From Branchipolynoe longqiensis (Eukaryota > Annelida > Polychaeta > Phyllodocida > Polynoidae): a stretch of DNA of 64,000 nucleotides. The stretch lies in the NCBI GenBank assembly GCA_030323885.1, contig CM059197.1, forward strand, positions 32,815,884-32,879,883, read 5' to 3'. A program made the position numbers and the translations under genes. Below, piece by piece: positions 9,826 through 21,117 of the stretch. Every line of letters starts with the position of its first letter. The first letter of the stretch is position 1. The notes beneath the pieces were generated by a model, which did not search any database, was not told the origin of the DNA, and saw only the letters and a list, made by a program, of their open reading frames with translations.

Positions 9826-10095
9826 TATATATGTGCATAATATGTGTATATATGTATATGTCACTGTGTATATGTGTATAACTATGTGTATATGTCACTG
9901 TGTATATGTGTGTATTTGTGTATATGTGTATTTGTGTATATGTGTATATGTCACTGTGTATATGTGTATATGTGTATATGTCACTGTGTATATGTGTATA
10001 TGTGTATATGTCACTGTGGATATGTGTGTCGTGGGGGTGATGAGTATATGTGTATCTGTGTATATGTATATATGTATGTGTGCATAGGTGTATTT
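9820..10095. repeat. (TGTATA)n minisatellite
   Basis: Repeats of TGTATATGTGTATATGTCAC, about 28-36 bases per higher-order unit with the GTCACTG block returning six times. Confidence 0.9.
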
Positions 10096-10167
10096 ATGTG
10101 ATTGTCCTACTGGGAACTTCCATAATTAAAAGACACCACGTGAGCATTCTGATGAATATTTTTGTAT

Positions 10168-10194
10168 TATTATTATCATCACCACCATCATCAA

Positions 10195-10251
<57 letters not shown>

Positions 10252-10262
10252 TCTTCTTCTTC
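10168..10262. repeat. (ATC)n microsatellite
   Basis: About 25 consecutive CAT/ATC triplets followed by a short CTT run. The poly-Ser reading is compositional. Confidence 0.95.
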
Positions 10263-10779
10263 TTATTACACTACATAAGTTACTGGAGGTGAAGCCAGCA
10301 GATGGAGATGGACAGAAATGCCACCTAGAGGGAATGAGGGGAGTAGAACTGCTTGAAGCAGCCCTCCAGCCCTCCAGTCCTCCAGCCCTTCATCCCACTC
10401 ACCACCAATCTCCAGCATTCAACTACCCAAAACTACAGAATTGGGAAACAAGAATTACTTGCGCACTCAGCGAACTGTAATCACTAAACGCTTTACCAGA
10501 ACTGACGCGCCGTGGAAATGTCGCTGGCGTGTTGGGGGGCCAACACATAGTGGAATTCGTGGGAAGAAAACAAAGGAACGGCCCGGGTGTGGCGGCAGTT
10601 GGGTGGGGGCGGGGGCGGGGGTGGGGGAGGAGGGGGGGTAGACTTTAATTTGAGAAGCCGGTAATGCTATCAAAACTGACGTTGCTTAATTCCTGTGCGC
10701 CTGCGCGTGTGTTATTATGACTAGCGGGCCTAGCTGTGACAGTTTGCCTTCTGACCCCCCCGACCCGCCGCCTTCATCA

Positions 10780-10806
10780 CGCCCATGCGCACGCGCATGC
10801 GCAAAC
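10780..10806. promoter_or_regulatory. Overlapping NRF1-like palindromes
   Basis: CATGCGCACGCGCATGCGCA contains two overlapping matches to the animal NRF1 consensus (YGCGCAYGCGCR). The surrounding 10.69-10.86 kb is CpG-rich and non-repetitive. No transcript can be tied to it. Confidence 0.35.
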
Positions 10807-10959
10807 ACCGGTGGAAACGCTGGCGGCAAATGTTTGGCTTTTGTGTTGATATTTAAATGAGCGATTTGCCAGCGACCAACCCCCCCCCCCCCCACCCCCA
10901 GAAAGAAGAGAAATGAACAAAAAGAAAGTAACTCTCAAATGTGACCGCGAGGGGTGATA

Positions 10960-11180
10960 TTAGTGTGTGGGTGATTGGGAGGGTATGTTGGGTGTGTGGG
11001 GGGGGGGGAGGGGAGGGGGTCTGGTGGTTGGATGGAATGAGTGGAAAGTACTGAGCAGTTGGTGGGAGGTGGGGTGCGTGGGTGTGGAGGGTGCTGGTGG
11101 GGGCGGATGGGTTAGATTGGGTGGTGGTGGTGGCGGGGGTGGGGCGGGGGTGGGGAGGGGGAGTCGGTGGGTGGGAGGGT
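10960..11180. repeat. G-rich low-complexity tract
   Basis: GGTGG and GGGGGGG runs with little C; strongly strand-asymmetric. A CpG-containing unique patch follows (11220-11350). Confidence 0.8.
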
Positions 11181-11379
11181 TACTAGAAAATTTCCAATTT
11201 AATTGGCTGAAGTGTAATTGATTACGTCACGATACGTTGGCTACCCTGGTTACCCGGGGCGCGTCCTGCGAGCACAGGCCGGGACCAGCGAGCCCGCTGG
11301 GTCTCGTTCAACTCTCGCGAGACGTGGCCCCAGACAAGCTTCGGGTTGTGATTAGAAAGCAGACGACTTTTGGGATTTG

Positions 11380-12050
11380 TGTGTGAGTGTGTGTGTGTGA
11401 TGGGGGGAGGGGGAGGGGGAGGGGAGGAGGGACTGTTTTGACAGTAAGGTGTGTGTGTTGGTGGGTGTATTGAGCAGTTGGTGGGAGGTTGGAGGTGTTG
11501 TCTGGGTGAGAGAGGTGTGTATGTGTGTGTGATGGGTATGTGGGGTGTCTGTAGGTATGTGGGTGTGTGATGGGTATGTGGGTGGGTGGTGAGTATGTGG
11601 GTGTGTTGGGTATGTGGGGGTGTGATGGGTATGTGTGTGAGGAGTATGTAGGTGTATGAGGGGTATGGGTATGTGATGGGTGTGTGTGGTGGGTATGTGT
11701 GTGATGGATATGTGGATGTGTGAGGGGTTTGTGGGTGTGTTGGGTATGTGGGTGTGTGATGGGTATGTGTGTGAGGAGTATGTTGGTGAATGAGGGGTAT
11801 GGGTATGTGATGGTGTGTGGGTGGGGTATGTGTGTGATGGATATGTGGGTGTGTGAGGGGTATGGGTGTGTGATGGGTATGAGGGTGTGTGATGGGTATC
11901 TTGGTGTATGATAGGTATGTGGGTGTGTGAGGGGTATGTTGGTGAGGTGTATGTGTGTGAGGGGTGTATGGGTGTGAGGAGTATTTGGGTGTGAGGAGTA
12001 TGGGTGTTTGACGGGTATATGGGTGTGAGGGTATGTGTGTGTAGGCGCGT
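11380..12050. repeat. GGGTATGTG minisatellite
   Basis: Degenerate repeats of GATGGGTATGTGGGTGTGT, roughly 18-24 bases per unit, over 650 bases. The 317-codon minus-strand frame (Thr/Pro/His repeats) is a product of this array. Confidence 0.88.
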
Positions 12051-12219
12051 TGGGGGTGGGTTTTTGCCTGAGACTGGGAGAACAATAGGATGATCCTATA
12101 CATCCTCAGCATGCCTGGGGAGAACATCCCACCCCCACCCCCACAAACACACACACCTGCTCTCCCCACATGCAACGCAACCCTTACACACCATGGTTAG
12201 AATCCAACCATAGTAATAC

Positions 12220-12800
12220 TCCAAAATGAAAATAAAAAATGAAAAAAAATGAAAAAAATGAAATAAAATGAAAAGAAGACAATCCCCAGATGAACACTGA
12301 CGAAAGCGCCATATTATCTCACAGAGCAAACATATTCCACATAGTTCTAATAAACACAACCAGTGTAATGACAGTTACCAAATCCACCCAACTTGTTCAG
12401 GCAAATTTAATTTGATTAGAAATATCGATAGAAACTTAATACAACTTGACTCGAATCGCGCAGACGACATTGCCAAGCCACCAGACGACAATCACTGCCT
12501 TTTCCCGCCCTTTGTTAAGCTATGCCGCCCGTGGTGTCAGTATTGCTAACTATTTCCCAAATACTACGAACAAAACAAAAAGACACATGGTAATGACTTG
12601 AAGCGTACACTGCAATGTTTACAGTGTCCATCACGAAGACTCCTGTGAGAACTAATGGCGTGATGTTCTCACATCTACCCTGGAGAACCATTGCAACATA
12701 GCTGCCTAGTTCGGGGGACTTATTAGTCGATGACCCTTTAGTGTGGTGTGCTCCAGGGACACTGCCCCAGATGTCCGGTGACGCCCATTTGACAGCGCAT
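12220..12800. other. Mostly unique stretch
   Basis: An A-rich GAAAAAAATG tract at 12225-12275, then mixed unique DNA. Nothing recognised. Confidence 0.35.
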
Positions 12801-12814
12801 GTGTGCTCAGACAT

Positions 12815-13370
12815 GCAAACCCCACCCCCACCCCACCCCCACCCCACCCCACCCGCCCACCTTTTCTCCCCCCCTCCCTGCCTCCCTCCACCTCCCCTCC
12901 CTTCCTCCCTTCCTCCCTTCCTCCCTTCCTCCCTCTCTCTCTTGCCCGTCTCTCCCCTCTCTATACCGCTCTCAATCCCATCCCTCCCTCCCTCCATCCC
13001 TCCCTCCCTCCCCATGTCTCCAGTCTCTGCCCCTCCCCTCCCTTCCTCCCTACCCCTCCCTCCCTTGCCCCTCTCTCTACCCCTCTCTATCCCCTCCATC
13101 CCCCTCTCTCCACTTTCTACCCCTCCCTCCATCCGTCCCCTTCTCTCCACTCTCCCCCCCATCCCCCCTCCCCCCTCTCTACCCCCCCTCCCTCCCCCTC
13201 TCTACCCCCCCTCTACCCCCTCCATCCCTCCCTCCCCTCTATCTCCACTCTCTCCCCCTCCCTCCCCCGCCTCCCTCCCTCCCCCATCTCTCCACTCAAT
13301 CCCCCCCCCCCTCCCTCCCTCCACCCCCCTCCCACCAAACCTCCCTCCCTCCCGCCCGCACACCCACTCT
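12815..13370. repeat. CCCT/CTCC pyrimidine tract
   Basis: About 550 bases of nearly pure pyrimidine on the plus strand (TCCCTCCCT variants). It is open in all three forward frames (Pro/Ser/Leu). Mirror-symmetric CT tracts of this length can form triplex DNA. Confidence 0.92.
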
Positions 13371-13805
13371 TATGACTTGGATTTTGTAATAAAAAGGGTC
13401 GGCGGTTCCTGGCCATGTAACTGATCCAGTTAAAGCCAGTCGTACACGCACAACCTTGACAACGGCGCACACGAATCCAGCACAACTGGCACCGACTCAT
13501 TAAAACACAACAACCACAAAGTCGTGAAAATAGGAAGTTTTAACCATCTCTGAATATGGTTTTCACTGTTAACACAAATAATAATATAACGTGCCTCTCA
13601 GTTACAATGATGTATTTTGCAATGCTTAGTTAAACACAAAAATAAGTGTCGGTTTATTATGTCGAACTCTACCTGATGTACTTACTCACCCGTCCTGATA
13701 TAATCTTAGATGTTGCTAGGATGTAAAACAACAACAAATATACAAATACTTACTGAGTGCAATGTACCTAAACACAAACAAATATTTAAAATATACCATG
13801 CTAGG

Positions 13806-14180
13806 CCTTAGTCACACTACAGCTTGCGACTATTTCCGACTACATTGCGACGACATTACGACTAAAACCCCATTACCTCATTGTGACCAAAGCAACAACA
13901 AAAGAGGCGCGAAAAACAATGGTCAGCAATCGGTTACCGAACAATCGCCGACCTCCAGGCGACCAACCATCTTGCAGATGCTGCACCAAAAATCCCATTG
14001 GACCAAAATGGTTGCGCGGAGGTTGCCGACCACTTTCAGCACTTGAGACCAGTCAGCACTTGCCGACCAGTCAGCACTTGCCGAACAGTCAGAAACCAGT
14101 AAGCCTTTTGGTTGCAAAGTGGTCCCAAAATGGTCGCAAAGTGATCGCAAACCATAATGTTACTGGGGCGTCAATAGTTG
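13806..14180. mobile_element. MITE-H-like element, GCGAC/CCGAC family (boundaries uncertain)
   Basis: Begins TTAGTCACACTACAGC, matching the GTCACAC end of the MITE-H group, then is filled with CGAC words (TTGCGACTATTTCCGACTAC, GCGACGACATTACGAC) and three GACCAGTCAGCACTTGCC units at 14046-14095. It ends in GGTCGCAAAGTGATCGC. The right terminus was not located with confidence. Confidence 0.5.
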
Positions 14181-14741
14181 CTATTCCGTCCAGTTCGTGA
14201 TGGTACAGAATTCTGCTCATGTACACATGTGCCCAATTTCTATTTCTCCAGCCATTTTTCAATTCAGGGTTATTTACACAAAAGGTATATATATACATGT
14301 ATAGGGTAAGGTATACAATAACTGTTGAATACACAATTTGCAGCATGTATCACAATGAAATTCTATAACCGCAAAGTTCCATAGCAATGTCGTAACAGTA
14401 GTGTCATATACCTAGATCAATATTAGTCAGATCAATGTGACTGTGAGTGACACAGTCAATGTCAGTGCACATACTCAGACACATCCTTTGTGTGTGTTAT
14501 TACTGGCTAATAATCTGTATCTGTCTCTCTCTCTTGTAGGTAAGTACCAATGCCCCTGTCTGCTGGTTTGTGACCAATGAGTAAGTAAGTATGAACATTA
14601 GCCTGATCCTTTTTTTGATGTGTGTTTACTGCGTTCACACAACTATTCCAGTCGCATAATCCGATGAGTATCTTACCCTATTTTTTTTCGAAATATAAAA
14701 TTATTAACGTGATCAATATACTGTAATTTTGTTGTTGTTGT

Positions 14742-14962
14742 ACATTAGTTGTTTAAGGAGAGGAAATTTCAATTGTGGATGATTGGTCTTCTTCATTCCA
14801 CTGCTTCTTGCCCTATCCTAATAATGCTGAGCACCTGGCTTGGAAGCGACACATATACATTTTTAAGTCATTGGTTTGACTCGACCAGGGTTCGAACCCA
14901 CAATCTACCAACACGGGAGACGGACGCTGTAACTCATTTGGCCATCCCATCTGGTTTACTTT
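14742..14962 (-). mobile_element. SINE-B copy
   Basis: On the minus strand it reads a type 1 head (GATGGCCAAATGAGTT, B box GGGTTCGAACCC), the first half of the SINE-A body to GGATAGGGCAAG, then a different 3' end (GACCAATCATCCAC, AACAACTAATGTAC). It shares its front half with SINE-A but not its back half. Confidence 0.85.
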
Positions 14963-15256
14963 AATTTCACGCAACGTTTACTTTAAATAGGCAATTTCGG
15001 GGGACATTTGAAGGACAATTAATTTTATTGTGCATGCCAAAATGCTTCAGCATTGACAAATTCTATTAAATTGACTTAGTTTTCCGTTGTATGGATGCAT
15101 ACATAGGTAATTTACGCAGCAATGTCTAAACTAGAACATTTACAATAACATCTAGGTAAGTGATTTGGTTGGCAACATTTTTATGCTTTCATGGGATTGT
15201 GCGGCTTTAATTTTTATCCTTATCCACCACTGATTTAGTAGACTATAAGCCTGTAT

Positions 15257-15353
15257 CAGGATGTCCACCGCACCTCGTGTTCTCAGGTGGTCATCCGCCC
15301 AAGTACTGACGTGGCTCAATGTTGCTTAACTTCGGTGATCGGACGTGAACCGG
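15257..15353 (-). pseudogene. Decayed 5S rRNA copy, 5'-truncated
   Basis: On the minus strand: ACCGGTTCACGTCCGATC, ACCGAAGTTAAGCAAC, CAGTACTTGGGCGGATGACC, CACCTGAGAACACGAGGTGC. These correspond in order to residues ~28-120 of animal 5S rRNA, including the internal control region (A-box-like GAAGTTAAGCAAC and a C box). The C box is changed (GGCGGATGACC instead of GGATGGGTGACC) and the first ~27 bases are missing. A pseudogene is most likely; a 5S-derived SINE head is the alternative, but no second copy is visible here. Confidence 0.8.
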
Positions 15354-15673
15354 TTTATGACTTTGACCTTTCTTTTCTGCTCTTCTTCCTTTTTTCTCCT
15401 TTTTTCCCTTCTTTTTACAACGAACACGCCCTTTAACAGCCGTCCATTCAACGTGGCCTGGAAAAAGACCAGCCCAGCTCTTTTAGACTGGAATTGAACC
15501 CCCCACCCCACCCCAACCACCCCCACCCCCACCCCCACTTTCCTCTCTCAGCGAACGGTGTCAATTGTTATCATAGTTAATTATTGAACTAACAAAAATC
15601 TGAGCGATTTAAATAGCCTGCTCACGGAATGTTAATATTAAAGGCTCAGAGGCCGGCTGTGCTCCGGTCCACA

Positions 15674-15781
15674 ATGGCGCCTATGATTACAGATGATGAA
15701 TCGAACAGGGAGGCGCGTGGCGAGGCAGTGTGGCGGCAAGGGAGGTGCCGTGAAAGGTGGCAAAAGGGAAAAGTCACTTAA
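15674..15781 (+). other. Short open frame, possible first exon (weak)
   Basis: An ATG in CCACAATGGCGCC opens a 35-codon frame (MAPMITDDESNREARGEAV, then charged RQGRCRERWQKGKVT) in unique, CpG-bearing DNA. The start context is good and the composition is unlike nearby satellites. No clear splice donor, upstream promoter or recognisable domain, so it may be chance. Confidence 0.15.
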
Positions 15782-15835
15782 TTTTGATTGATAATTTGTA
15801 GGAAGCCTGCAGTGTAGTACAATACCTGTCAGTGT

Positions 15836-15892
15836 GTGGGTTGGGGGTTGGGGGTGGGGGCGGGGGCGGGGGTGGGGGCGGGGTGGGGGTTG
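15836..15892. repeat. G-rich GGGGGC/GGGGGT tract
   Basis: TGGGGGCGGGGGCGGGGG repeated; could form a G-quadruplex on the plus strand. Confidence 0.85.
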
Positions 15893-15967
15893 CATTTCCA
15901 CCCGCATAGCCAATCACCCATACACGGCCCCTCATTCTCTCACAGCCCATCGTCACGGTTATTTACA

Positions 15968-16500
15968 GCCCTCACCCGCCACTGCACCTGACCCCACTAC
16001 ACCTCACCTCACCTCATTCCCACTACACCTCACCTCACCTGACCCCACCTCCCCTCACCCCCACTGCACTCCCACTGCACCTCCCTCACCTCACTCCCAC
16101 TGCACCTCACCTCACTCCCACTGCACCTCACCTCACTCCCGTTGCACCTCACCTCACTCCCACTGCACCTCACCTCACTCCCACTGCACCTCACCTCACT
16201 CCTATTACACCTCACCTCACTCTCACTGCACTTCACCTCACCTCACTCCCACTACACGTCACCTCATCCCACTTCACCTCACCTCAGCCCCATTGCACCC
16301 CCACTGCACCTCCCTCACCTCACTCCCACTGCACCTCACCTCACCGCGCTCCCACTACACCTCACCTCACCTCACCCCACCTCACCTCACCTCGTCCCCA
16401 CTGCACCCCCCACCTCACTCCACCTTACCTCTCCTAACCTCACCTCTCCTCACCCCCATCACACCGCGCCCACACCTCACCTCACCTCAGGTCACTTCAC
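15968..16500. repeat. 20-bp minisatellite CTCACTCCCACTGCACCTCA
   Basis: About 25 degenerate units of the 20-base motif, with 5-base CACCT expansions between. The forward and reverse open frames (Ser/Pro/His and GSEVRCS repeats) derive from it. Confidence 0.9.
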
Positions 16501-16790
16501 CTCCCCTCCCCTAACCTAACCCAACCTCCGCCCCACTGGCACACAACTCTTACACCACAGACCTGACTACACCTCACCCCCACCTTTAGCACGCTCACAC
16601 GTTCAATTCCAATCACCCCTCTCTCTCCTACCCTTCTCATACCCACCCATCTCCTCACACCCTCACCCACCACATCATCGCACTCCTTCCCTACCCCTCC
16701 GGACCACTTCATCCAGGAACCTGACCCTTCCTCTTCACCTCAGCCACTCCAACCTACACCCCGCCCCACCTCGTCACTCATCCCTCACCA
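16500..16790. other. C-rich sequence between minisatellites
   Basis: Pyrimidine-biased, weakly repetitive; probably decayed edges of the flanking arrays. Confidence 0.4.
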
Positions 16791-16792
16791 AC

Positions 16793-17485
16793 CTAGCCTT
16801 CCGTCCCTCAGCAACCAAACCCTCCATCCCTTACCAACCCATCCTCCCATCCCTCACCAACCCAGCCCTCCATCCCTTACCAACCCATCCTCCCATCCCT
16901 CACAAACCCATCCCTCCATCCCTCACCAACCCAGACCTCCATCCCTTACCACCCCGTCATTCCATCCCTCACCAACCCAGCACTCCATCCCTCACCAACC
17001 CAGGCCTCCATCCCTTACCACCCCATCCTTCCATCCCTCACCAACCCATCCCTCCATCCCTCACCAAACCAGCCCTCCATCCCTTACCAACCCATCCTCC
17101 CATCCCTCACCAATCCAGCCCTCCATCCCTTACCAACCCATCCTCCCATCCCTCACCAATCCATCCCTCCATCCCTTACCAACCCATCCTCCCATCCCTC
17201 ACCAATCCAGCCCTCCATCCCTTACCAACCCATCCTCCCATCCCTCACCAATCCAGCCCTCCATCCCTTACCAACCCATCCTCCCATCCCTCACCAACCC
17301 ATCCCAACATCCCTCACCAACCCAGCCGTCCCATCCCTCACCAACCCATACCTCCATCCCTTACCACCCATCCCTCGATCCCTCATCAACCCATCCCTCC
17401 ATCCCTTACCGCCCCATCCCTCACCAACCCAGCCCTCCATCCCTCACCAACCCAGCCCTCCATCCCTCACTAATCCAGCGCTCCA
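16793..17485. repeat. CCATCCCTCACCAACCC minisatellite with higher-order units
   Basis: The motif CCATCCCT(C/T)ACCAACCCA recurs about 40 times, every 16-17 bases. Near 17060-17290 pairs of units form a longer 49-50-base period (CAGCCCTCCATCCCTTACC plus CATCCTCCCATCCCTCACC). Confidence 0.9.
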
Positions 17486-17759
17486 TCTATACTCACCACC
17501 AACCCCTCTCCATTCCCACATACTCCATCTCTATAACTACAAGGTACCCTCAGCCTTTTCTCTACCAAAATGGCTGGGCATAACAAGCTATAATTGGCCA
17601 ATATTGTATCCATTGTTTTACTTTCAATGTCATTATCAACGCATACATATATAGTAGTAGTCCAGAAGGCAGTCGACACAATTACATGAATGTTACGAAA
17701 GTAGCTCAAACCACCGAATGTTTGTTGCGTCATTCTAATCGCTGAAACCATTCATCTCA

Positions 17760-17950
17760 CACACCCTCAGCCACCCATAGACACCCGCAACCACCGGAAG
17801 CAACCCGCAGCCACCCGCAGACACCCGCAACCACTCAGCTACCCGCCCTTCCTCTCCTCACCTCATCCCCCCTTCCCTTCCCACCCACCCCACCCCACCC
17901 CCACCCAACACCGCCCACTTCCCACACCACCACCTTCCCACCCCATGCCA
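17760..17950. repeat. CCACCC/ACCCGC C-rich tract
   Basis: Short units CAACCACCGGAAGCAACCCG and CAGCCACCCGCAGACACCCG, then CCCACCCCA runs. Confidence 0.75.
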
Positions 17951-18017
17951 CCCCAACCCCTGCAGGTTCATTCAGCCTATCATGACACCCACAACCCACC
18001 GTGTCATGTATATGGTA

Positions 18018-18092
18018 ATTCCGCTTCCGGTGCCGCAATAAGGGCGCGTGCGCAGTCTGATTCCACCGTCCGCTGAGGGCATGCCCAATTAA
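18018..18092. promoter_or_regulatory. ETS + NRF1-like promoter patch
   Basis: Within 75 bases: CCGCTTCCGGTG (reverse ETS/GABP motif), GGCGCGTGCGCAGTC (NRF1-like) and GCCCAATTA (CCAAT-like on the plus strand). This combination is typical of TATA-less animal promoters. The flanks are CpG-bearing and unique, but no coding exon could be linked. Confidence 0.3.
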
Positions 18093-18657
18093 AGCCACCC
18101 TAGAAGGCATGAAAACAGTTGCCAGTTTGTCAGCCGTTCCAATTAGACACTATGCGCACCCAGTCCTGGTTCCAGACCCCCCCCCCTCGCCCCCCACGGC
18201 CCGCCGCGGTGCACTAACAATTCACTCAAACAAACCGCCAACTAATAATAATTAACCAAATATACCAGTGTTACTAACTCAGAACATCCGGTCGTCATCA
18301 TACACCGCCAGGTGTAGCCCCCATAGATACCCCCCACCCCCACCCCGCCGCACACACACTAAAATACACCACACAACTTTGCGCGATAGGATTTATTATG
18401 TGTGATTAGCGCAATGTTTTATTTCGGTCACAAATGGTTGCGGGGCAGTTTGTAAACCGTTGTTGTGTGGCAGGGTTAATCGCATGCATAGGAATCGTCC
18501 GTCGCGTTTTCTTCCAAGATCCCTGGCGTCGTGTCAGCCTTTTCACATGCAAATGCACTTAGCGTATAAATCGCGGGTGTATACGTGAGAAATTGAGGGC
18601 CAGCCTCGATAGGGGGCGGGTCAGCATAGGATGCCACCTACCGCTGCATGCGTCCGG

Positions 18658-18740
18658 GGCAGTCTGCCGAGAGTGTGAGGGTGAGGGTGAGGGAGGGAGG
18701 GGGTGGGGGGTAGGGGGGTAGGGGGTTGGCGGTGGGTGTG
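18658..18740. repeat. GGGTGA / GGGGGTA tract
   Basis: GAGGGTGAGGGTGAGGGAGG and GGGGGGTAGGGGGTTGG. Just before it, 18480-18650 is unique CpG-bearing DNA with GCGTATAAATCGCGG. Confidence 0.8.
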
Positions 18741-18915
18741 GCTGGTTCGATACGTGATACATCACGTTATGACGAACGTGGCGTGTGTGTGGTGTGAGTG
18801 GTGTTTATCTACTGTGCTCCAATACACTTCGGCGCATGCGCATGGCGACGCTTTCTTTACCGATTGAGACGCTAACATGAGGGTAGTTGCCAAATAAGAA
18901 TGATGGATTATGTCT

Positions 18916-18917
<2 letters not shown>

Positions 18918-18973
<56 letters not shown>

Positions 18974-19070
18974 TCAACATGTATGTATATATGTGTATAT
19001 GTTTATATATATATAAATATATTTAAAAAAAAAATATATATATATATATAGAGAGAGAGTGAGTGTGAGA
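18918..19070. repeat. (TA)n microsatellite ending in (GA)n
   Basis: About 60 bases of pure TA, a TATGTATATG part, an A-run and a GAGAGAGTGAGTG end. Confidence 0.93.
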
Positions 19071-19079
19071 CTGAGAGAG

Positions 19080-19412
19080 AGGTTGGTTGGTTGTTTTTGT
19101 TGTTTTACGTCCTAACAACATCTAAGATCATATCAGGACGGGTACCCACTTGTGACAGTGAGCACTCATAGCCTCTTTATAGTGCTGCTCCACTGGGAGA
19201 CCAGGCCACTGGCACCATGCCCCGATATCCCACAGTCACTTTATGCTAAGTTATGCTGTGCTAACCAGTCCTTGTTCTAATCTCCTATCCTATTAACGTT
19301 GAGCACCAGGCTATGTAGCGACAAGTATCAATGATATAAGTCATTGATTTGAACTACGGCCTTCCGCATGGGAAGCCTGCGCTCTACCGATTCGGCCATT
19401 GCGTCCGGTAGG
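19080..19412 (-). mobile_element. SINE-A, full length, type 2 head
   Basis: Minus-strand copy from head (ATGGCCGAATCGGTAGAGCG at 19410-19390) to tail (GGACGTAAAACAACAA at 19100). The type 2 head matches the copies at 33353 and 36735. Confidence 0.9.
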
Positions 19413-19483
19413 GAGAGAGAGGGGAAGGAAAAAGAAAGATATGCATGCATGAATAAAATAAAACGGAGGATTGCTTTCATTTG

Positions 19484-19778
19484 TTGGGCTTTTACACCCG
19501 GGCAACATGTGAGGTCATATCAGGATGGGTACGGACTTGTAACAATGTGCACTCATGGTGGCTTTATAGCGCTGCCCCACTGGACAGTGGAAGACTAGGC
19601 TGCCGGCACTATGACCCGATATCCCACTCAGTCACATTATCCTGATACTGAGCAAACTAGTCCTTGCCCGATGTTATTAATACCGAGTGCCAGGCTAGGT
19701 AATGACAGGTATCAATTTACTAAGTCATTAGTTTGACTCCGCACATGAACTCTTGTATGGGAAAACAAGCAGCGCTCT
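19484..19778 (-). mobile_element. SINE-A, diverged copy
   Basis: Body intact from CCGGGTGTAAAAGCCC (tail side, 19490-19505) to TTGATACCTGTCATTACC. The head is eroded: only GCGCTGCTTGTTTTCCC remains. A short duplication (CCACTGGACAGTGG) interrupts the middle. Confidence 0.82.
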
Positions 19779-20217
19779 TAAAGTTGCATAGTCCGATGGT
19801 TTTGAGTTTCTGTCATTTTTCTGAGCTAAATATATTGAATTGATTGCTATAATCTACCTTACTTTGCTTTGAAGTACCTTTGATTTTAAACAGCCAACTT
19901 TTGAGATATGTGAATTGGAAACATGTAAAAATTAGTTTTGGCAAGCACACCAAAATTGTGACATCATATGATATCACAATTTTGATATATTTGTAATATG
20001 TGATATATTACAAATATATCACATATTTTACAATGTGATATATTTGTAATAGGTTCTATTAAATTGGCTCAGAATTCCCTTGTAATTTGTATGTGGCAAC
20101 AAATGCTTATTATTATTAAGTGCATCAGTACATAAGGTAGATATGCAGAATCAATCCTAGATAATTGTTTTGGTTTTGAAAACTTGATGCTTCATCAGAC
20201 TATGCAGCTTTAAGGAT
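19778..20217. mobile_element. MITE-T with an internal AT palindrome
   Basis: Inverted ends TTAAAGTTGCATAGTCCGATG (19784) and CATCAGACTATGCAGCTTTAA (20195-20215). The interior follows the family (TCTGTCATTTTTCTGAG, AAGCACACCAAAATT), but between 19963 and 20052 it holds an extra AT-rich inverted repeat absent from other copies (ATATTACAAATATATCACAT). TTAA ends agree with a piggyBac-type target. Confidence 0.85.
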
Positions 20218-20262
20218 GCGGCCATCCCGTCCAGATGACTAAGAATAGCAAGATATGTATAT

Positions 20263-20460
20263 ATATATATATATGCATAAAATTCCAGTGCGCGAGTGAC
20301 AGTATTCGCGGCACTGGGGGGTGGGGGGGGGTGGCGCCACCTGTCCCACCCAGGGGAGGGGCCACCATAAAGTAGTACACAGAATCAGGGTGGCCAGCAG
20401 GGGATATTCCCTTATGCGCCTTTATACTCGCATAAGTTTTATACATCACATATATATATG
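20263..20460. repeat. Repeat H copy
   Basis: TATTCCCTTATGCGCC, TTTATACTCGCATAAG and TACATCACATATATATAT at the right end match 8.4 and 50.5 kb. The left part includes GGTGGCGCCACCTGTCC; the left border is unclear. Confidence 0.55.
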
Positions 20461-20534
20461 CCATTGAACCTGATGGAGACTGAGTACTGGAACAGGTGGC
20501 ATGATCAGTGAACTGCCGCACAGAACCAAATGCG

Positions 20535-20830
20535 AACATTACACTGAATTGTGTGGGTGGTGGTGGTGGGGGTTTGGGTCGGGGTGAGGGGGTAGCTGAT
20601 AAACCTTTCCCATTATTACAAAACTGAAAGGCGGCTGCTATATGGCAATAGTCCATTAATTCTTCTGTTAAGGAGAAGAAGAGAGAGAGAAAAAAACCAT
20701 CAGAGGGAATGTGGAAATGTGGGCTGCTTAGTGGGTGGGTGTGCTGGTTGAGTTGGTGCGTGGGTATGGTCGGGGTTATGGGTGGGGGTGGGGGTGGGGG
20801 TAGGGGGTGGGAGGGTTAAGCACCAGATAC
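20535..20830. repeat. GGT / GGGGGT low-complexity patches
   Basis: GGTGGTGGTGGGGGTTTGGG near 20555 and GGGGGTGGGGGTGGGGGTAG near 20780; unique sequence between. Confidence 0.7.
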
Positions 20831-21117
20831 GGTAAGAAAGATCGGGGTTTGGATTGAAGCCTACCTACTGTCGGCAGGGGCTGAAGATGCACACTGTGCA
20901 CAGAGCAAGGTTTTGGCCCCACTTCACTAAACAACTAACCGACCAGACCCGCCGATAATATTAATAGAGGCACAGGTCCGCGTCCCATGACGTCAGATTC
21001 TAGTTAGTACATGGCGCGTTGCTTCATATGGTCACTGACACGGTATCACATTGGTCTAATACACATCTTCTCTTCATTTATCTGTTTTATTTTAAAACAT
21101 TAATTTGTTTATTCTGT

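Noticed and set aside
11222..12175. 317-codon minus-strand open frame (Thr/Pro/His-rich)
   Set aside because: It coincides with the GGGTATGTG minisatellite; the absence of stops follows from the repeat's base composition.
12741..13424. Proline/serine-rich frames of up to 227 codons
   Set aside because: All three forward frames are open because the region is nearly pure pyrimidine.
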